A stretch of DNA of 64,000 nt from Hemicentrotus pulcherrimus (GCA_003118195.1 BEXV01000209.1:70131-134130), one strand, 5' to 3'. Counted from the stretch's first letter, positions 1-10,764 are shown. A program made the numbers and translations. The notes: generated by a model from the sequence alone, not told the origin.

Positions 1-566
1 ATATAGACATGGTACACTTGACTTGAAACATTACAGACTATACAGGAGAGAAAGAGAGAAAGAGTTATGATTTAAAAGGAAAAAGTGAAAATGGAAGAAA
101 CACAAAGGACAGACAAACTAACGAATGAAGCGTATCAAAATGTGATTCACATTGCTTCCCAATATATTCCATTCTATCTTAAAAGTGACAACAAGAACAT
201 CTTTAGCAGGAAACAAGAGTAAAATACAAATCAGACTTTTAGAATCGTATACATTTTATTATATGTATCCCCAAATAAGCAACCTGTCAATTTGTTTTTG
301 TACGGATTATACAAAGTTTGAGTAAATTTCCCCCTCCACTTGTAAATAGGAAGGACTTGCCAAAGGATAAATTACTTTCCAATTAAAGAGGGCCAATGTT
401 AAATTTGTGCATTGAAACGGACACAAAGTTAGAAAAAGGCGACATTTTTGTTTTAAACATTTTGTCAACATCCGCCCCTTACATGGCACATGTTGGCAAC
501 CGGTTGTGGAGAGGATAATACTTAGCCAGGAAAAGGATCATTGTCCTCATGTGTTATAGAATAAGG
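1..566. other. Unique AT-rich DNA, no gene seen
   Basis: This stretch has a short purine-rich GA run near 45-65 and otherwise no repeat, RNA gene or coding signal that I recognise. The minus-strand open frame near 307-489 (60 codons) has no recognisable domain. Confidence 0.5.
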
Positions 567-732
567 ATATATTGACTGCTTTGTGAGGCATAGTGGTTTC
601 TATAGGGTCAAGGGAAACTCACAACCTGCTATGACCCCAAGGCGCTTCGCCGCGGGGTCATAGCAGGTTGTGAGTTTCCCGAGACCCTATAGAAACAACT
701 ATGCCTCGAATATTAAAAGCAGTCAATATATA
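567..732. repeat. Hairpin (foldback) repeat, about 70-bp arms
   Basis: The left arm (567-638) and right arm (654-732) are inverted copies that differ by a few substitutions and one small indel. Both arms contain CTATAGGGTC and the stretch AACTCACAACCTGCTATGAC or its complement. The 15-bp loop is GC-rich and itself contains GGCGCTTCGCC. The form is that of a small palindromic MITE or a recent inverted duplication. No target-site duplication is clear. Confidence 0.85.
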
Positions 733-811
733 TTTTATATACCGAAAAAAAGAAAAATGTTGACTCACCCATTTAGGTTTCCATCTCTTTGAAGTCATGG
801 ATATTAACACC

Positions 812-965
812 AACAATAACTTGTGTACAGTATGAAATCCAACAAGCTGTGCTCCTGTAGAACAGGGAATACCAAACACGTTTACACGAACAGTAACTTT
901 AGTACAGGATGATATCACCAACAAGCTGTGCTCCAGTAGAACAGTAGAACATGAACAGTAACTTT
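812..965. repeat. Diverged tandem duplication, unit about 78 bp
   Basis: Two adjacent copies share CCAACAAGCTGTGCTCC (839-855 and 918-934) and GAACAGTAACTTT (888-900 and 953-965). The second copy is slightly shorter. No coding role is visible. Confidence 0.75.
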
Positions 966-1890
966 ATAAATTTCACAAATTCACAAAATGGCGATCGGTC
1001 GTCTGCGCTGCGTGGATTGGTAGATTCGTCGCCTGAATGCAGCGACCAAAATCGAATTGCACTCAAACACCGTTAACGGTATTGCGCATCGGTCATCGCA
1101 AAAAAGAAACTTATACGGTAACACGTAAACCAAAATGGGGATCGCAGCAAAATGACGTCACGTTTCACAGCCATGGAAAAAGTGCTATGAAAAATGGATA
1201 TAAACCGGTAGAGCCATGGAAAAATGACTATGAATTTCAATTAGCGGGCATGGTTAAGAACATGACTGCATTTTTAACCAATCAGAAGACAGCATTAGTA
1301 AAGAGTCTTAAAATGAGGTAAATAAAATTATTATATCTGATGAGAGCAAGTCGTTTAAACTGCCAATAACCTCTCAACAGACGGCCTGGACAGGATAATA
1401 ACACAGTATGGATGAACTCAGGAGTCACGTGATTGATGCATTCAGACAAAAGTAAAAGGGGAAAAATAATGGATTGTATATTGACAAAGTCATCCGTAAC
1501 CTATCAGAAGAACCACATCAGCTTTTCATGTAAGATGAGGAAGAAAGAGAAAGAGAGAGGGTTATAAGAAATCTGCAAATAAACTTATTTCCATTCCACT
1601 ACACAACAAACATAGTTAGAACCTGGATAATATTAATTAAATTCAAATCTTCAAATAGGGAAATCAAGATCACTATTATCCTCTACAATTATCTGGCAAT
1701 CTCCCCGAAGAATCTGTCATTTTCTTTATATGTTCACCACTTCCATTAACAAGGATCAAAACACGTATACCAATATGTATCATTTTAACAGTTATATTCA
1801 GTCATATCTTTGATGTTAAATGATATCATAAATCCATGGACAAAAATACCTGTTATTATTTTCCTAAATTTAGTCAAGCAACTAAATGCC
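966..1890. other. No recognised gene; one unassigned open frame
   Basis: A plus-strand open frame of 94 codons (1037-1321) is Lys/Thr-rich and matches no family that I recognise. It contains a short internal repeat (GCCATGGAAAAA, near 1172 and 1211). No splice or polyadenylation context supports it as an exon. Confidence 0.3.
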
Positions 1891-1891
1891 C

Positions 1892-2020
1892 CCACAGACA
1901 CGCACACACCAACATACACACACCCACACACGCATGTGCACACGCGCACATACACACTCACACCACACGCACACATACCCACACGCACACACCATTACGC
2001 ACATACAGACATACATGCAC
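1892..2020. repeat. Imperfect (CA)n microsatellite
   Basis: CA/CG dinucleotide-rich tract of about 130 bp with interruptions (ACACGCACAC, CATACACA). It generates spurious open frames rich in His/Thr on plus and Val/Cys on minus. Confidence 0.9.
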
Positions 2021-2164
2021 TCGCCCCCTTGATTATTGGCCTTGTACCATTTTGCTTCGTGCACTAATCCATTCGATAAAGAAAATATATAAAAGAACGG
2101 TATATAGTGTGGCAACGACGTCATACGTTTAAAAAGACAATTACGAAATTAAAAAAAAATATAA

Positions 2165-2199
2165 AAACAACAACAACAACAACAACCAACTCAACAACA
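2165..2199. repeat. (AAC)n microsatellite
   Basis: Run of AAC/CAA triplets with one interruption, following an A-rich stretch. Confidence 0.85.
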
Positions 2200-2290
2200 A
2201 TGAATATGAAAACATTATAATAGGCCACCGGTATAATCTAGAGAAAACTGAAACCATTTAATTGTATTTTTAAAGAACAGAACAAAAACA

Positions 2291-2527
2291 CCATTGATTA
2301 AAATTGTCTCTACAATCTCTTGAAATTGAATACACAAAGCATTTTGTTTATGTCCTCCGGTTCCTTCCGGTTAATATTGTTTCTAGCGAAAACAATCCAC
2401 AAACAATTATTATCTCCGTCCATCTGTCATCCACATAATGTTGTTTTGTTCAGAGTCAAATGATAAGGTGTTGTGTTTCTTAACACCACCGTACATACTC
2501 ATATCCAATGACCGGGGTAATAGTATA
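2291..2527 (+). repeat. Direct duplication, copy 1
   Basis: This 237-bp block recurs at 3243-3482 in the same orientation with only a few differences (for example TTCTTAACACC against AGTTCTTAACACC). Its end, ATGACCGGGGTAATAGTATA, is the start of a SINE-type 3' region, but here the sequence switches to unrelated DNA after 2527 whereas copy 2 continues into the SINE tail. Confidence 0.92.
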
Positions 2528-3242
2528 GGATTTCCCGGCCAAATTCGCGAGTTTGTCATTCAAATTAATTTGTCTTGCGTTCAAATTCGACGGATTTAGT
2601 GCAGTCAGGTATATCTTAGATTTATATTCCCTTTTCTAGTTTTCAAATCTATGAAATTTTCGTTAAAATCTACATATGTTTCATTCCAATTAATGAACAA
2701 ATTGCTTATTTCGCTGTTTGGTCATTCGATTTAGCGCAACACGATTTTCTGACATCGCGACAGTGTACTTTTAGCATTCTAATTCATTTGTAGCATTCAA
2801 ATTAGCACTTTGTGCACTAAAATTAATGGTCAATATACATTTCTCGTTTTTCAAACACTTTTTATAGCTCATTCTTTTTCTATCAAGATCATTTTTTCAC
2901 GTGTATTTCATCCTATTTTATATTCTTGCATTTATACTCTTTATATACCTTTTGATTTATCAGATATGCATCAGCCTTTAAGTTTGATTGTTAACAAAAA
3001 AGACTTACTGTACATCTACGGACTTGATGGTCTCAATATTTGTGTAAACTTTCATTTAAGGAAGTTGTTTGTCTTGTATTTCATCATAAATTTATCACAA
3101 TTTCATTATGGAGGAAGGGTACAATATTGTGACTGGGGTAGGTGTTTTCGTGTCCCCCTTTTCCGGGGTATATGAACATGTCCGTTCAGAGATGCCATAT
3201 CCCTTGATTTCGCCCCTTCTTTACCTAATGTCTGACTACAAN

Positions 3243-3482
3243 CCACTGATTAAAATTGTCTCTACAATCTCTTGAAATTGAATACACAAAGCATTTTGTT
3301 TATGTCCTCCGGTTCCTTCCGTTTAATATTATTTCTCGCGAAAACAATCCACAAACAATTATTATCTCCGTCCATCTGTCATCCACATAATGTTGTTTTG
3401 TTCAGAGTCAAATGATAAGGTGTTGTGTTAGTTCTTAACACCACCGTACATACTCATATCCGATGACCGGGGTAATAGTATA
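3243..3482 (+). repeat. Direct duplication, copy 2 (starts at an N)
   Basis: Near-identical to 2291-2527. The similarity starts immediately after the single N at 3242, which suggests a contig join and a possible haplotype or overlap artefact rather than a biological duplication. It continues directly into the SINE tail at 3455-3555. Confidence 0.92.
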
Positions 3483-3555
3483 TTTGTGAAGCGCTTAGAG
3501 GCGTTGTATTAAGCTCTATACAAAAACTAAATATTATTATTATTATTATTACTCT
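3455..3555 (+). mobile_element. SINE 3' tail fragment
   Basis: Contains CGATGACCGGGGTAATAGTA, then GAAGCGCTTAGAGGC and AGCTCTATACAAAAACTAAAT followed by (ATT)n. This matches in order and spacing the tail of the fuller SINE at 8770-9085. The 5' part is missing. Confidence 0.75.
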
Positions 3556-3794
3556 GGTTACATAATTTAGTTGAACTGTCTCTAAGAGAACAATTAAACA
3601 GACATATTCGGAACAGGAATATTTAGACTGTTATCTGATTAACCCAGGATATACGCATCGAACATGCGATAGGAGCTTTCCTCGGGTTTTGTCAGTTATC
3701 ATCAGTCACCTCAGTCCCACCAACACGAATGACACCAGGCCGAGTAGATTGCAGAACGAACAAAATATCACAATGCCCCGAATAGCCAAGAGTC

Positions 3795-3895
3795 GGAGAC
3801 GGTGTGGAAACGGTATGGAGTTGGTGTAGAGTCTCTGTTGAGTCGCTGTGGAATCGGTTTGGAGTCGTTGTGGAGTCGTTGTGGAGTCATTCTGG
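3795..3895. repeat. Minisatellite, 12-15 bp unit (GTTGTGGAGTC-like)
   Basis: Degenerate tandem units such as GGAGTCGTTGTGGAGTCGTT. They account for the Ser/Thr/Gln-rich minus-strand open frame at 3706-3912, which is therefore not called as a gene. Confidence 0.8.
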
Positions 3896-3899
3896 CTGT

Positions 3900-5060
3900 G
3901 TGACTGAACCACGGGGTTTAAACCGATAATTTGGAGCGCTCAGCGAGTAACATTCTGCTGCAAGTTAAGTTTCATCAAGATAGGAATATGAAGATTTACG
4001 TTTTCTTATACCTAGATTCACAGAATTTTCGTTTTTATTAAAATATTGAATACGTTGATTCAGAGAAAGGCAAAAACTGAAAGGAGAGCTGCCTTAGGCA
4101 TGATGCGCAGACAAGTGGTCATGGAGTACCCTTCCAACAAAATAGAAAAACGTGAAATGCATAACATAACAGGTGTAAAATATTCAAATACCTTCTACTT
4201 TGACGCACTCAAATCTGTTATCCTCGTCGCTATCTAGGTCATTCTTTTCGTAAAATCTAATAGATGCACACAATTATAGATACTTGAAATGATTACCTTG
4301 CCCCGGGGGGTATTGTAAAAATAGGAAAGTAGAAAAATATGCATTTATTTTGTCTTATCATTGTAAATCTGGTTTATTACAGCTAGATGAAATTAGGAGA
4401 AGTAAGGGACAAAATACAACAGCGAGTGCAATGGATGAGATAATAATTCAAAGTACAATACTGTTTTTTATCTCGTAATCTCAGAAAATCAGGGAGGAAG
4501 AGAGTTTTTGTTTATCTTATTTTAGCACATAAATATTTAATCACGTCACTAAACTTTAGCTTAACATAAAGCATTATCTATTTCTTTTTCATGACCGAAA
4601 AAAACGAATGAATTTTTCAAAAAAAATAAAAATAAATAATACCGCACGAATCATCTGACTCTGCACTTCTTGAAATCCGAATGTAAAATTGGGTTTATTT
4701 CACAAGGTTCCGATGATTTGTCGAAGTTCCACATCATTTTCCGCATGTATATACTGTTTTGACATGCACAAACTGCTGCGTCTTTAAACTGAAAATAATA
4801 TTTCAATGATACCAGCAATGCGATCGAAATTCACTTAAGGTCTATCCAGTAACAATTAACTTGGAAACTCTCGACATCAATCAAACTTGAGTACAGGGCC
4901 GTGAACAAGGTCCCAGATGGTTTTAGGTTCCCCGTCTGGCTCCGATCAGGTTGACGCTTGCGGAATAAGAAAGGGGCAGAAATATTTACTTTGGCTCCAC
5001 GTCGAGTCAAATTATCGGCAGAGACAGTTGACTTTTATCAAATAAATATTTAGCCGTCCA
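3900..5060. other. AT-rich DNA, no gene seen
   Basis: No repeat, RNA gene or recognisable coding region. A 63-codon plus-strand frame (4046-4237) has no recognisable domain. Confidence 0.4.
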
Positions 5061-5064
5061 AAAT

Positions 5065-5115
5065 ATGGCCTAGGGATAAGGCACCCGCGCAGTACGATCG
5101 GGTTCTGGTCGATCA
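5065..5115 (+). mobile_element. tRNA-derived SINE head, degraded
   Basis: TGGCCTAGGGATAAGGC fits an RNA polymerase III A box, and GGTTCTGGTCG about 35 bp later is a degraded B box (consensus GGTTCGANTCC). No SINE body or tail follows, so this is a fossil head fragment. The family is unassigned. Confidence 0.45.
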
Positions 5116-5395
5116 GACTATGTACAAGTTGAGCAAACAAACATGGACGCCATCTACCTTACATGATACGTCATGTTATTACGTTATTATAATGAAAACT
5201 AGGTTAAGGGTGGATAGAAAACAGAGCAGGCAGGAGGAATAAAATGGGCGAAAAGTGTATCAGGTCCTCCATAGCGGACTTTGACACCAAGTGGTCGAAT
5301 CCCGTTTATACAAGATTGACTTTGTCATTTTTAATATCTTCCAGCGAGTATTCATTGACCTTATTAGCTTCCGTTCTAATATAGAATCGAAATGA

Positions 5396-5433
5396 GGGGG
5401 AGGGGGAGGGGAGGGGGGGATATTGTTTCTAGN
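5396..5433. repeat. G-rich tract followed by a single N
   Basis: GGGGGAGGGG-type purine run (5396-5420), with one undetermined base at 5433. It is one of several poly-G tracts in the window that lie close to assembly uncertainty. Confidence 0.8.
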
Positions 5434-5575
5434 ATGTAGGACAGGTGGTTTATATTGGCTTTGCAATTACCTCGTCATCTTCCTCTTTCCTCATATTAAA
5501 CTGCACCTTCAAAGAGTACAAAATAGTTGTGCATTGAATAATAAAAGCTATTCTTCTCTTGGACAAAATATTGTC

Positions 5576-5740
5576 ATTCATTCATTCATTCAATCAATTC
5601 GGTTTATTGTGTCAAAATTCCATGTTAAAACAGTCGGGAGACTGATACAAACAAAGATTACAAAGTTCAAAGAAATAAAGAGAAAATTAAAAATACATGT
5701 AAATCAATATGAAAACGATCGCAAATTAGTTTAAGGAATA
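5576..5740 (-). mobile_element. Probable LINE/SINE 3' tail, minus strand
   Basis: On the minus strand the sequence reads ACACAATAAACCGAATTGAT followed by (TGAA)n. A polyadenylation-like AATAAA leading into a short tetranucleotide tail is typical of non-LTR element 3' ends. No coding part is recognised upstream of it. Confidence 0.4.
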
Positions 5741-5978
5741 AATTAACAATAATAATATTGGAAACTTAAATATATTGCACATCATACATAAAATAAATGA
5801 TGATTTCTGCGGTGCTGTGTGACACGCTATGTGTTTCAGGCAACCACGGACCTTAAACCTGTTCTAGAAAGTGTCAACACTTTCCATTTGGCACACTAAC
5901 TAAGATAGTTTACATTTACATAAAACACTATAAGCGTTCATCAGAGGCGGTTTATTACAGGCGCCATAAAAGAGGCAA

Positions 5979-6061
5979 TCATCATCATCTTCATCATCAT
6001 CGTCATCATCATGATCCAAATCATCATCGTTGTCTTCATCATCATCATCATCATTATCGTC
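5979..6061. repeat. (ATC)n triplet repeat
   Basis: Interrupted ATC/TCA repeat. It yields a poly-Met minus-strand frame that is not a gene. Confidence 0.9.
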
Positions 6062-6451
6062 AGTATCCTAGTGTTGCTGAAACCATCTTCCCTGACGGAA
6101 AAACGCATACACATTCGACTTGTGAAATAGCAGTGTATGTGGTAAACGTCATTATAAAAGACCAGTGCAAAGATGAACTCAGAAGTGGACTGAGGAGCAA
6201 GGATGCAGAAGATCTTCATGTTCAATCTGTGATGCCCCTAAGCCATACCTTTTGTACTTTACCGATACCACCCAAGGGAATTCTCTTTCGCAATAGGTTA
6301 AATCTGGACAAAAGAAAAGTGGGTAAAGCAGCCAATTCCCATGATGAATCAGATCATATGCAGTGATGGATAGCGCTGTTCTTGTATTCATTGCCTTACA
6401 ATAAGGCCAATTGTGTGTACAGAAGTCATGAACAATTTTGTTATATTTTAC

Positions 6452-6510
6452 AGTGAGTTCCAGAAAAGAACGAAACCCGAAAAAACGATAACTGTGAGAA
6501 AATTATGAGC
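6452..6510 (+). mobile_element. Possible solo end of a mariner-like MITE
   Basis: ACAGTGAGTTCCAGAAAAGA followed by ACGAAACCCGAAAA resembles the terminal repeat of the hairpin element at 55940 (CAGTGCGTCCCAGAAAAAAC then GAAACCGAAAA). No partner end is visible nearby. The resemblance is over about 45 bp only. Confidence 0.4.
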
Positions 6511-6915
6511 TGTATAAACAAAATTCCTTTCCTTTTATACGATACAAGTTGAATTCTTTCAATTGATACTATGATTGAATTAATTCATACATGTGTCAGC
6601 GAGCAACATTGTTTTAAAATGGCATGTAAAAATCCACTTGTGGCAGATTTTGGTCACAAATTGAGAACCATATAGTATCACATGCGAACACGTCATTAGG
6701 AAAATGTAGGCTTAAACAGGTGAATGTGCAAAATTATCATTGCGTAATGATGTGCATTAAATTAGCCGTTACTCCAGGATGACAGGGGCGTACAACCTTA
6801 TAGATTCCCCAAAATCAATAAATATCCGTCGGGAATGGAACAGTGCCCCTTAAATGATTGAAAATGGTTTTGAGAGAAAATTACACATTCTAATTGTTTA
6901 GTTTCTGCCGTAATT

Positions 6916-7000
6916 TATTTTCACGAAGTGACGGTAGTGAGGAAAATCCACACGCAAATTGTATGCGATTTTCATTCACTGCCTTCACTTCGTGAAAATA
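6916..7000. repeat. Hairpin, 34-bp arms and about 17-bp loop
   Basis: Left arm TATTTTCACGAAGTGACGGT... (6916-6949) pairs with 6967-7000, with few mismatches. Compact size and high arm identity fit a tiny palindromic MITE or a stem-loop RNA. Nothing separates these from the DNA alone. Confidence 0.8.
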
Positions 7001-7105
7001 GGGACGAATATGTTCCAATCGGACCATACCTTTTCCTCATTATCAGAATGTAAAGTGCCCCTTTGAGTTGTGTGGGAATATTTTCAGCCTGTCTACTTTG
7101 CTCTT

Positions 7106-7616
7106 TTAAAGGTAATACAAAGTTTTGGGAAATTTTGAAAATTGGGTTGATAGTGAATCTTTACAATTTTTATACATGTGGATGCCCCTGGGGATGTATT
7201 ATGAGCACTTACAAAAATCAACCCCTAAAACAATTCTGTTTTCGAGAAAATTTAAATATAAAAATCTATCCGTGCTCCCGAAAAATTTTGACAAATTTCA
7301 AATAGCGCCTACGGCCGTGCAATGGTAGCTGCGACCATGAAAATCTCAGAATATGTAGTTGTGATATATAATTTCCAAACGCGAATAGCTAATCGGTCGA
7401 TTTTAGTCAAAAAACATTGTTTCATAGCTAAATTGACATCTTGACCTTGAGAGGGAGCTATACAACAAAAAGAGTTTATTATTTATGATTTCATAACTTT
7501 AGACTCGATTTCAACCGGGACAACGATCAATGATTATTGTAGGAACGCATATGCTTCCAATATGTTAATTTGAACCAAATTCATGACCCTATACCAAAAC
7601 TTTGTAATACCTTTAA
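7106..7616. mobile_element. MITE family III, 511 bp, TTAA-flanked
   Basis: The ends are inverted repeats of 23 bp with one mismatch: left (7106-7128) begins TTAAAGGTAATACAAAG, and right (7594-7616) ends TTTGTAATACCTTTAA. TTAA at each end is the likely target-site duplication. The interior has no transposase-like frame and is not palindromic. TTAA target sites are known for the piggyBac and Kolobok superfamilies; which applies here is not settled. Two other families in this window share the TTAAAGGTA start. Confidence 0.82.
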
Positions 7617-7661
7617 CAAGTTTGCAGTTCTGAAAATTCTCAATTCAGTGTTTATAATAAT

Positions 7662-7738
7662 AATTTCAATAATAATATTTAACTTTTATATAGTGCTTTA
7701 TACAAATGTCTTTATGCGCATTACAATATAACATTTGC
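7662..7738 (-). mobile_element. Retroelement 3' tail, minus strand
   Basis: On minus the sequence reads AATGCGCATAAAGACATTTG, then TATAAAGCACTATATAAAAG and an ATT-rich end. This resembles the GCGC...GCACTATATAA stem-loop tails of the SINEs and LINEs in this window. It is cut off by the N gap. Confidence 0.5.
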
Positions 7739-7748
7739 AGATATACCC

Positions 7749-8368
7749 NNNNNNNNNNNNNNNNNNNNNNNNNNNNNNNNNNNNNNNNNNNNNNNNNNNN
7801 NNNNNNNNNNNNNNNNNNNNNNNNNNNNNNNNNNNNNNNNNNNNNNNNNNNNNNNNNNNNNNNNNNNNNNNNNNNNNNNNNNNNNNNNNNNNNNNNNNNN
7901 NNNNNNNNNNNNNNNNNNNNNNNNNNNNNNNNNNNNNNNNNNNNNNNNNNNNNNNNNNNNNNNNNNNNNNNNNNNNNNNNNNNNNNNNNNNNNNNNNNNN
8001 NNNNNNNNNNNNNNNNNNNNNNNNNNNNNNNNNNNNNNNNNNNNNNNNNNNNNNNNNNNNNNNNNNNNNNNNNNNNNNNNNNNNNNNNNNNNNNNNNNNN
8101 NNNNNNNNNNNNNNNNNNNNNNNNNNNNNNNNNNNNNNNNNNNNNNNNNNNNNNNNNNNNNNNNNNNNNNNNNNNNNNNNNNNNNNNNNNNNNNNNNNNN
8201 NNNNNNNNNNNNNNNNNNNNNNNNNNNNNNNNNNNNNNNNNNNNNNNNNNNNNNNNNNNNNNNNNNNNNNNNNNNNNNNNNNNNNNNNNNNNNNNNNNNN
8301 NNNNNNNNNNNNNNNNNNNNNNNNNNNNNNNNNNNNNNNNNNNNNNNNNNNNNNNNNNNNNNNNNNNN
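7749..8368. other. Assembly gap, 620 N
   Basis: Run of Ns. Open frames crossing it are artefacts. Confidence 0.99.
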
Positions 8369-8468
8369 AGTATAAAAAAAATTGTATGAAAAAAATGCAT
8401 GGTGTGGAAAATAAATGAAAATATAATTTTAGTTGAACGTTCACATGTACTTCATGTAAGAACGGATG

Positions 8469-8472
<4 letters not shown>

Positions 8473-8500
<28 letters not shown>

Positions 8501-8501
8501 A
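8473..8501. repeat. (GA)n microsatellite
   Basis: Pure GA repeat of about 28 bp. Confidence 0.95.
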
Positions 8502-8769
8502 AACCAATCTCCAAATAAACTCGAATTCCGCCCGTCAATGTTAACATTTAAATAAAGTTTAACAAATATGTTGTAAATGTTGATATAGTGCTCCCATAAT
8601 ACATACATGTAAACTAAGCTTAACATTTTTTTGGTGCATTTTCTTGTTTTGTATTGTAGTGTATTTATTTGCTCTTTTTGTATTCATGAATCAATTTGAA
8701 AAATTTGTAATTTCCCCTAAGTTTTCCCCTTATAATAAGCACGATAATTGTTGTAAGTTTAAAAACCAT

Positions 8770-9026
8770 AACTTTAATTGAGTCTAGTAATTCAACCCCA
8801 TTATGAGATGCACATGTGTCTTGGCAAGACATTGATCTAGATTTGCCACTTTCCACCCAGGTGTTAAATGGGTACCCGGTATGATGCGAAACCTAATGTG
8901 CTTAGAATGTGCATACATTGTGTGCGGGTAAGCCTGAATCCGATGACCAGGGTAATAATATATTTTTCTGTAAAGCGCTTTGACTTCGGGGCTTTCGGTC
9001 CTGAACAGCGCTATATATAAACTAGC

Positions 9027-9085
<59 letters not shown>
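8770..9085 (+). mobile_element. Nearly full-length tRNA-derived SINE
   Basis: The order is: a degenerate B-box-like AATTCAACCCC (8790s); a body with GCACATGTGTCTTGGCAAGAC, CCACCCAGGTGTTAAATGGG and TACCCGGTATGATGCGAAAC; CGATGACCAGGGTAATAATA; the tail stem-loop AAGCGCTTTGACTTCGGGG...CAGCGCTATATATAA; then (ATT)n of about 58 bp. The head is worn. The tail resembles that of the LINE fragment at 53655-54070, which fits mobilisation in trans by that LINE class. That last point is an inference. Confidence 0.78.
9027..9085. repeat. (ATT)n tail of the SINE
   Basis: About 19 uninterrupted ATT units directly after the SINE tail. Confidence 0.95.
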
Positions 9086-9090
<5 letters not shown>

Positions 9091-9592
9091 GAACATGTTA
9101 ATTAGATATGAAAATGAACTTGAATTGAAGAAAAACATTATCATCACGTACAGGCAATGGCCTATGCTATGCATGTGACTCAAAAGCCATTTCATTAAAA
9201 AGAAATATTTTACCGATCTCGGACTCAGGCTCGACTAAATCACGATTACAAATAAGAAGAAATTAACAATTGTTTTAACTTGAAAGAACTGTTCGTTGAT
9301 GTTCGTCAGACGTTGTCATAGCAAGTTTGTAACTGTATTCTGTTTGGCACTCACAATATAATATATATATAGTTGATTACCCGACGGATGGGCGGAGAAA
9401 GATATTTATTGGTTCAATAAATCAAGTATGTTGTGCCGCCACACACATGAATAATATGGTTTGAATTCCTTGGCATGTCTCTCTGTAATTCATCTTGTGA
9501 GCATGTTTACAGATTTCGACTTCAAACTCCAGTCATACGGAAAGAATTCGGAAAGCCTGAGATCTAGTCCTCAAGATTACTTCCGATTTTTA

Positions 9593-9677
9593 ATCGCAAA
9601 GTGTGAGCACCCAAAGTTACAATATACTTCTTTGTTTTCACTTTGTAAACTTTTGTGTGCTCGCCGATTTGTGATTC
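9593..9677. repeat. Imperfect hairpin
   Basis: Arms 9593-9617 and 9651-9677 pair imperfectly (GAGCACCCAAAG with CTTTTGTGTGCTC). Low information content, unassigned. Confidence 0.45.
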
Positions 9678-9906
9678 ATTGGGCAGAGAACATTTTTTAA
9701 ACTTGAATGCATTTTTTTTTTGTAATCGCATTAAAACCCGTGGTTCTCTGGGCAAGAAAAGCCAAAAATTCTCTGTAGTAAAGTATTTACAATTAGAAAT
9801 GGGTGCAACCTGTTTTGTCGATTTCGCGTGAGTGCTTCATCTCTGAATGTTACGAGTCCAGCTGCATACGCTTGACTTTTCCCACTGAAACAGATACAGT
9901 TCAGCC

Positions 9907-10135
9907 ACATCAATCGAAAAATCATTTATTATCAAGTGGCCATCTAAAAATGTTACCCTTTTAACAAAATCGCGATTTACGCCTTCTGCAATAGTAGAGA
10001 TTGGAGAATGGGAATTGTCATTTGTGTTACATCAATCGGAAATTCATTTATAGCCAAGTGGTTATCTGAAAACATTTTAAATTGTGTTTAGACCTTCTTT
10101 AAAAGTAAGGATTGAAGGATGATAGTAACTGTTCG
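9907..10135. repeat. Diverged tandem duplication, period about 122 bp
   Basis: ACATCAATCGAAAAATCATT at 9907 and ACATCAATCGGAAATTCATT at 10029 begin two copies. Both then show CAAGTGG(C/T)(C/T)ATCT(A/G)AAAA(T/C) and a cttct-rich segment. An old duplication with no coding evidence. Confidence 0.7.
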
Positions 10136-10237
10136 TCTGCAGTCACCTACATTTTGCCATTTGACATCATGCTGCATAGGCTCTATACACTGCCAGATAC
10201 TGACCTAGCTAAGCTCTGCTCAATGCCTTAGGGATTG

Positions 10238-10300
10238 TGGTAAAGTGTCCAATTAGAGCATGTGCCTGCAGACTAGTAATCTGTTTCATGCAATACACAC
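10238..10300 (+). mobile_element. tRNA-like SINE head, degraded
   Basis: AATTAGAGCATGTGCCTGCA and GACTAGTAATCTG look like the D-stem and anticodon region of a tRNA-derived SINE head. The B box has decayed to TTTCATGCAAT. Too degraded for a functional tRNA. Confidence 0.45.
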
Positions 10301-10377
10301 GATTTAAAACTCTGTTTAGAAGCTCAATGCAAGTAAAAAGTAAAATATGAGCCTCAATTAGCACGAAAGTCTATCTA

Positions 10378-10764
10378 ATCTAAAGATATAGATCAGTTCT
10401 GGTCATGCGATTGCATTGTGAAAGAAACGTTGTGGAATCGATCAGAAAAGGTTGATCATCTAGCATATAAGTATTGGAGTGTACAGCAAGGTTCTGGAAT
10501 CAACAAGATGAAAAGAAATTTGGCCCAGTCTTGGTAAAATTACAAGTACTGTACATAGAGAGGTGTATATGGGACTAATCTATTCTGTCCAATCCAGATA
10601 GATATAATAATTTACCAAATACATCAATTAGTAGGAGGTTTACTGGCAAAATTTGTATCCTCAGGTATTAGTCAAATCATATTCTTTTATATGATATGAT
10701 AAGAGCTTTCAAATCGTTTTTTTTTTTAAATGGAGGCGTTTCAAAAACTGGTCTTAACCTTTAA
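10378..10764 (+). mobile_element. MITE family I, copy A
   Basis: About 387 bp. It shares with 60860-61250 (same orientation) and 38431-38795 (inverted) the core GGTCATGCGATTGCATTGTG, GAAAGAAACGTTGTGGAATC, AAAAGGTTGATCATCTAGCA and AAATTTGGCCCAGT. The right end is CTGGTCTTAACCTTTAA; the left end has decayed to TCTAAAGATATAGATCAG. No protein is encoded, so the element is non-autonomous. Confidence 0.88.

Noticed and set aside
1037..1321. 94-codon Lys/Thr-rich frame as a gene
   Set aside because: No domain, splice context or homology that I can recognise, and the length is within chance for this composition.
1785..2132. Cys/Val-rich or His/Thr-rich frames that look like short secreted peptides
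   Set aside because: They are translations of the (CA)n microsatellite on either strand.
5941..6225. Met/Thr-rich minus-strand frame
   Set aside because: Produced by the (ATC)n triplet repeat.
7666..8507. Long open frames spanning 7666-8507
   Set aside because: They consist mostly of undetermined bases in the 620-N gap.
10238..10300. A functional tRNA gene
   Set aside because: Only the D-arm and anticodon-like region is recognisable. The B box is destroyed and no acceptor stem pairs.
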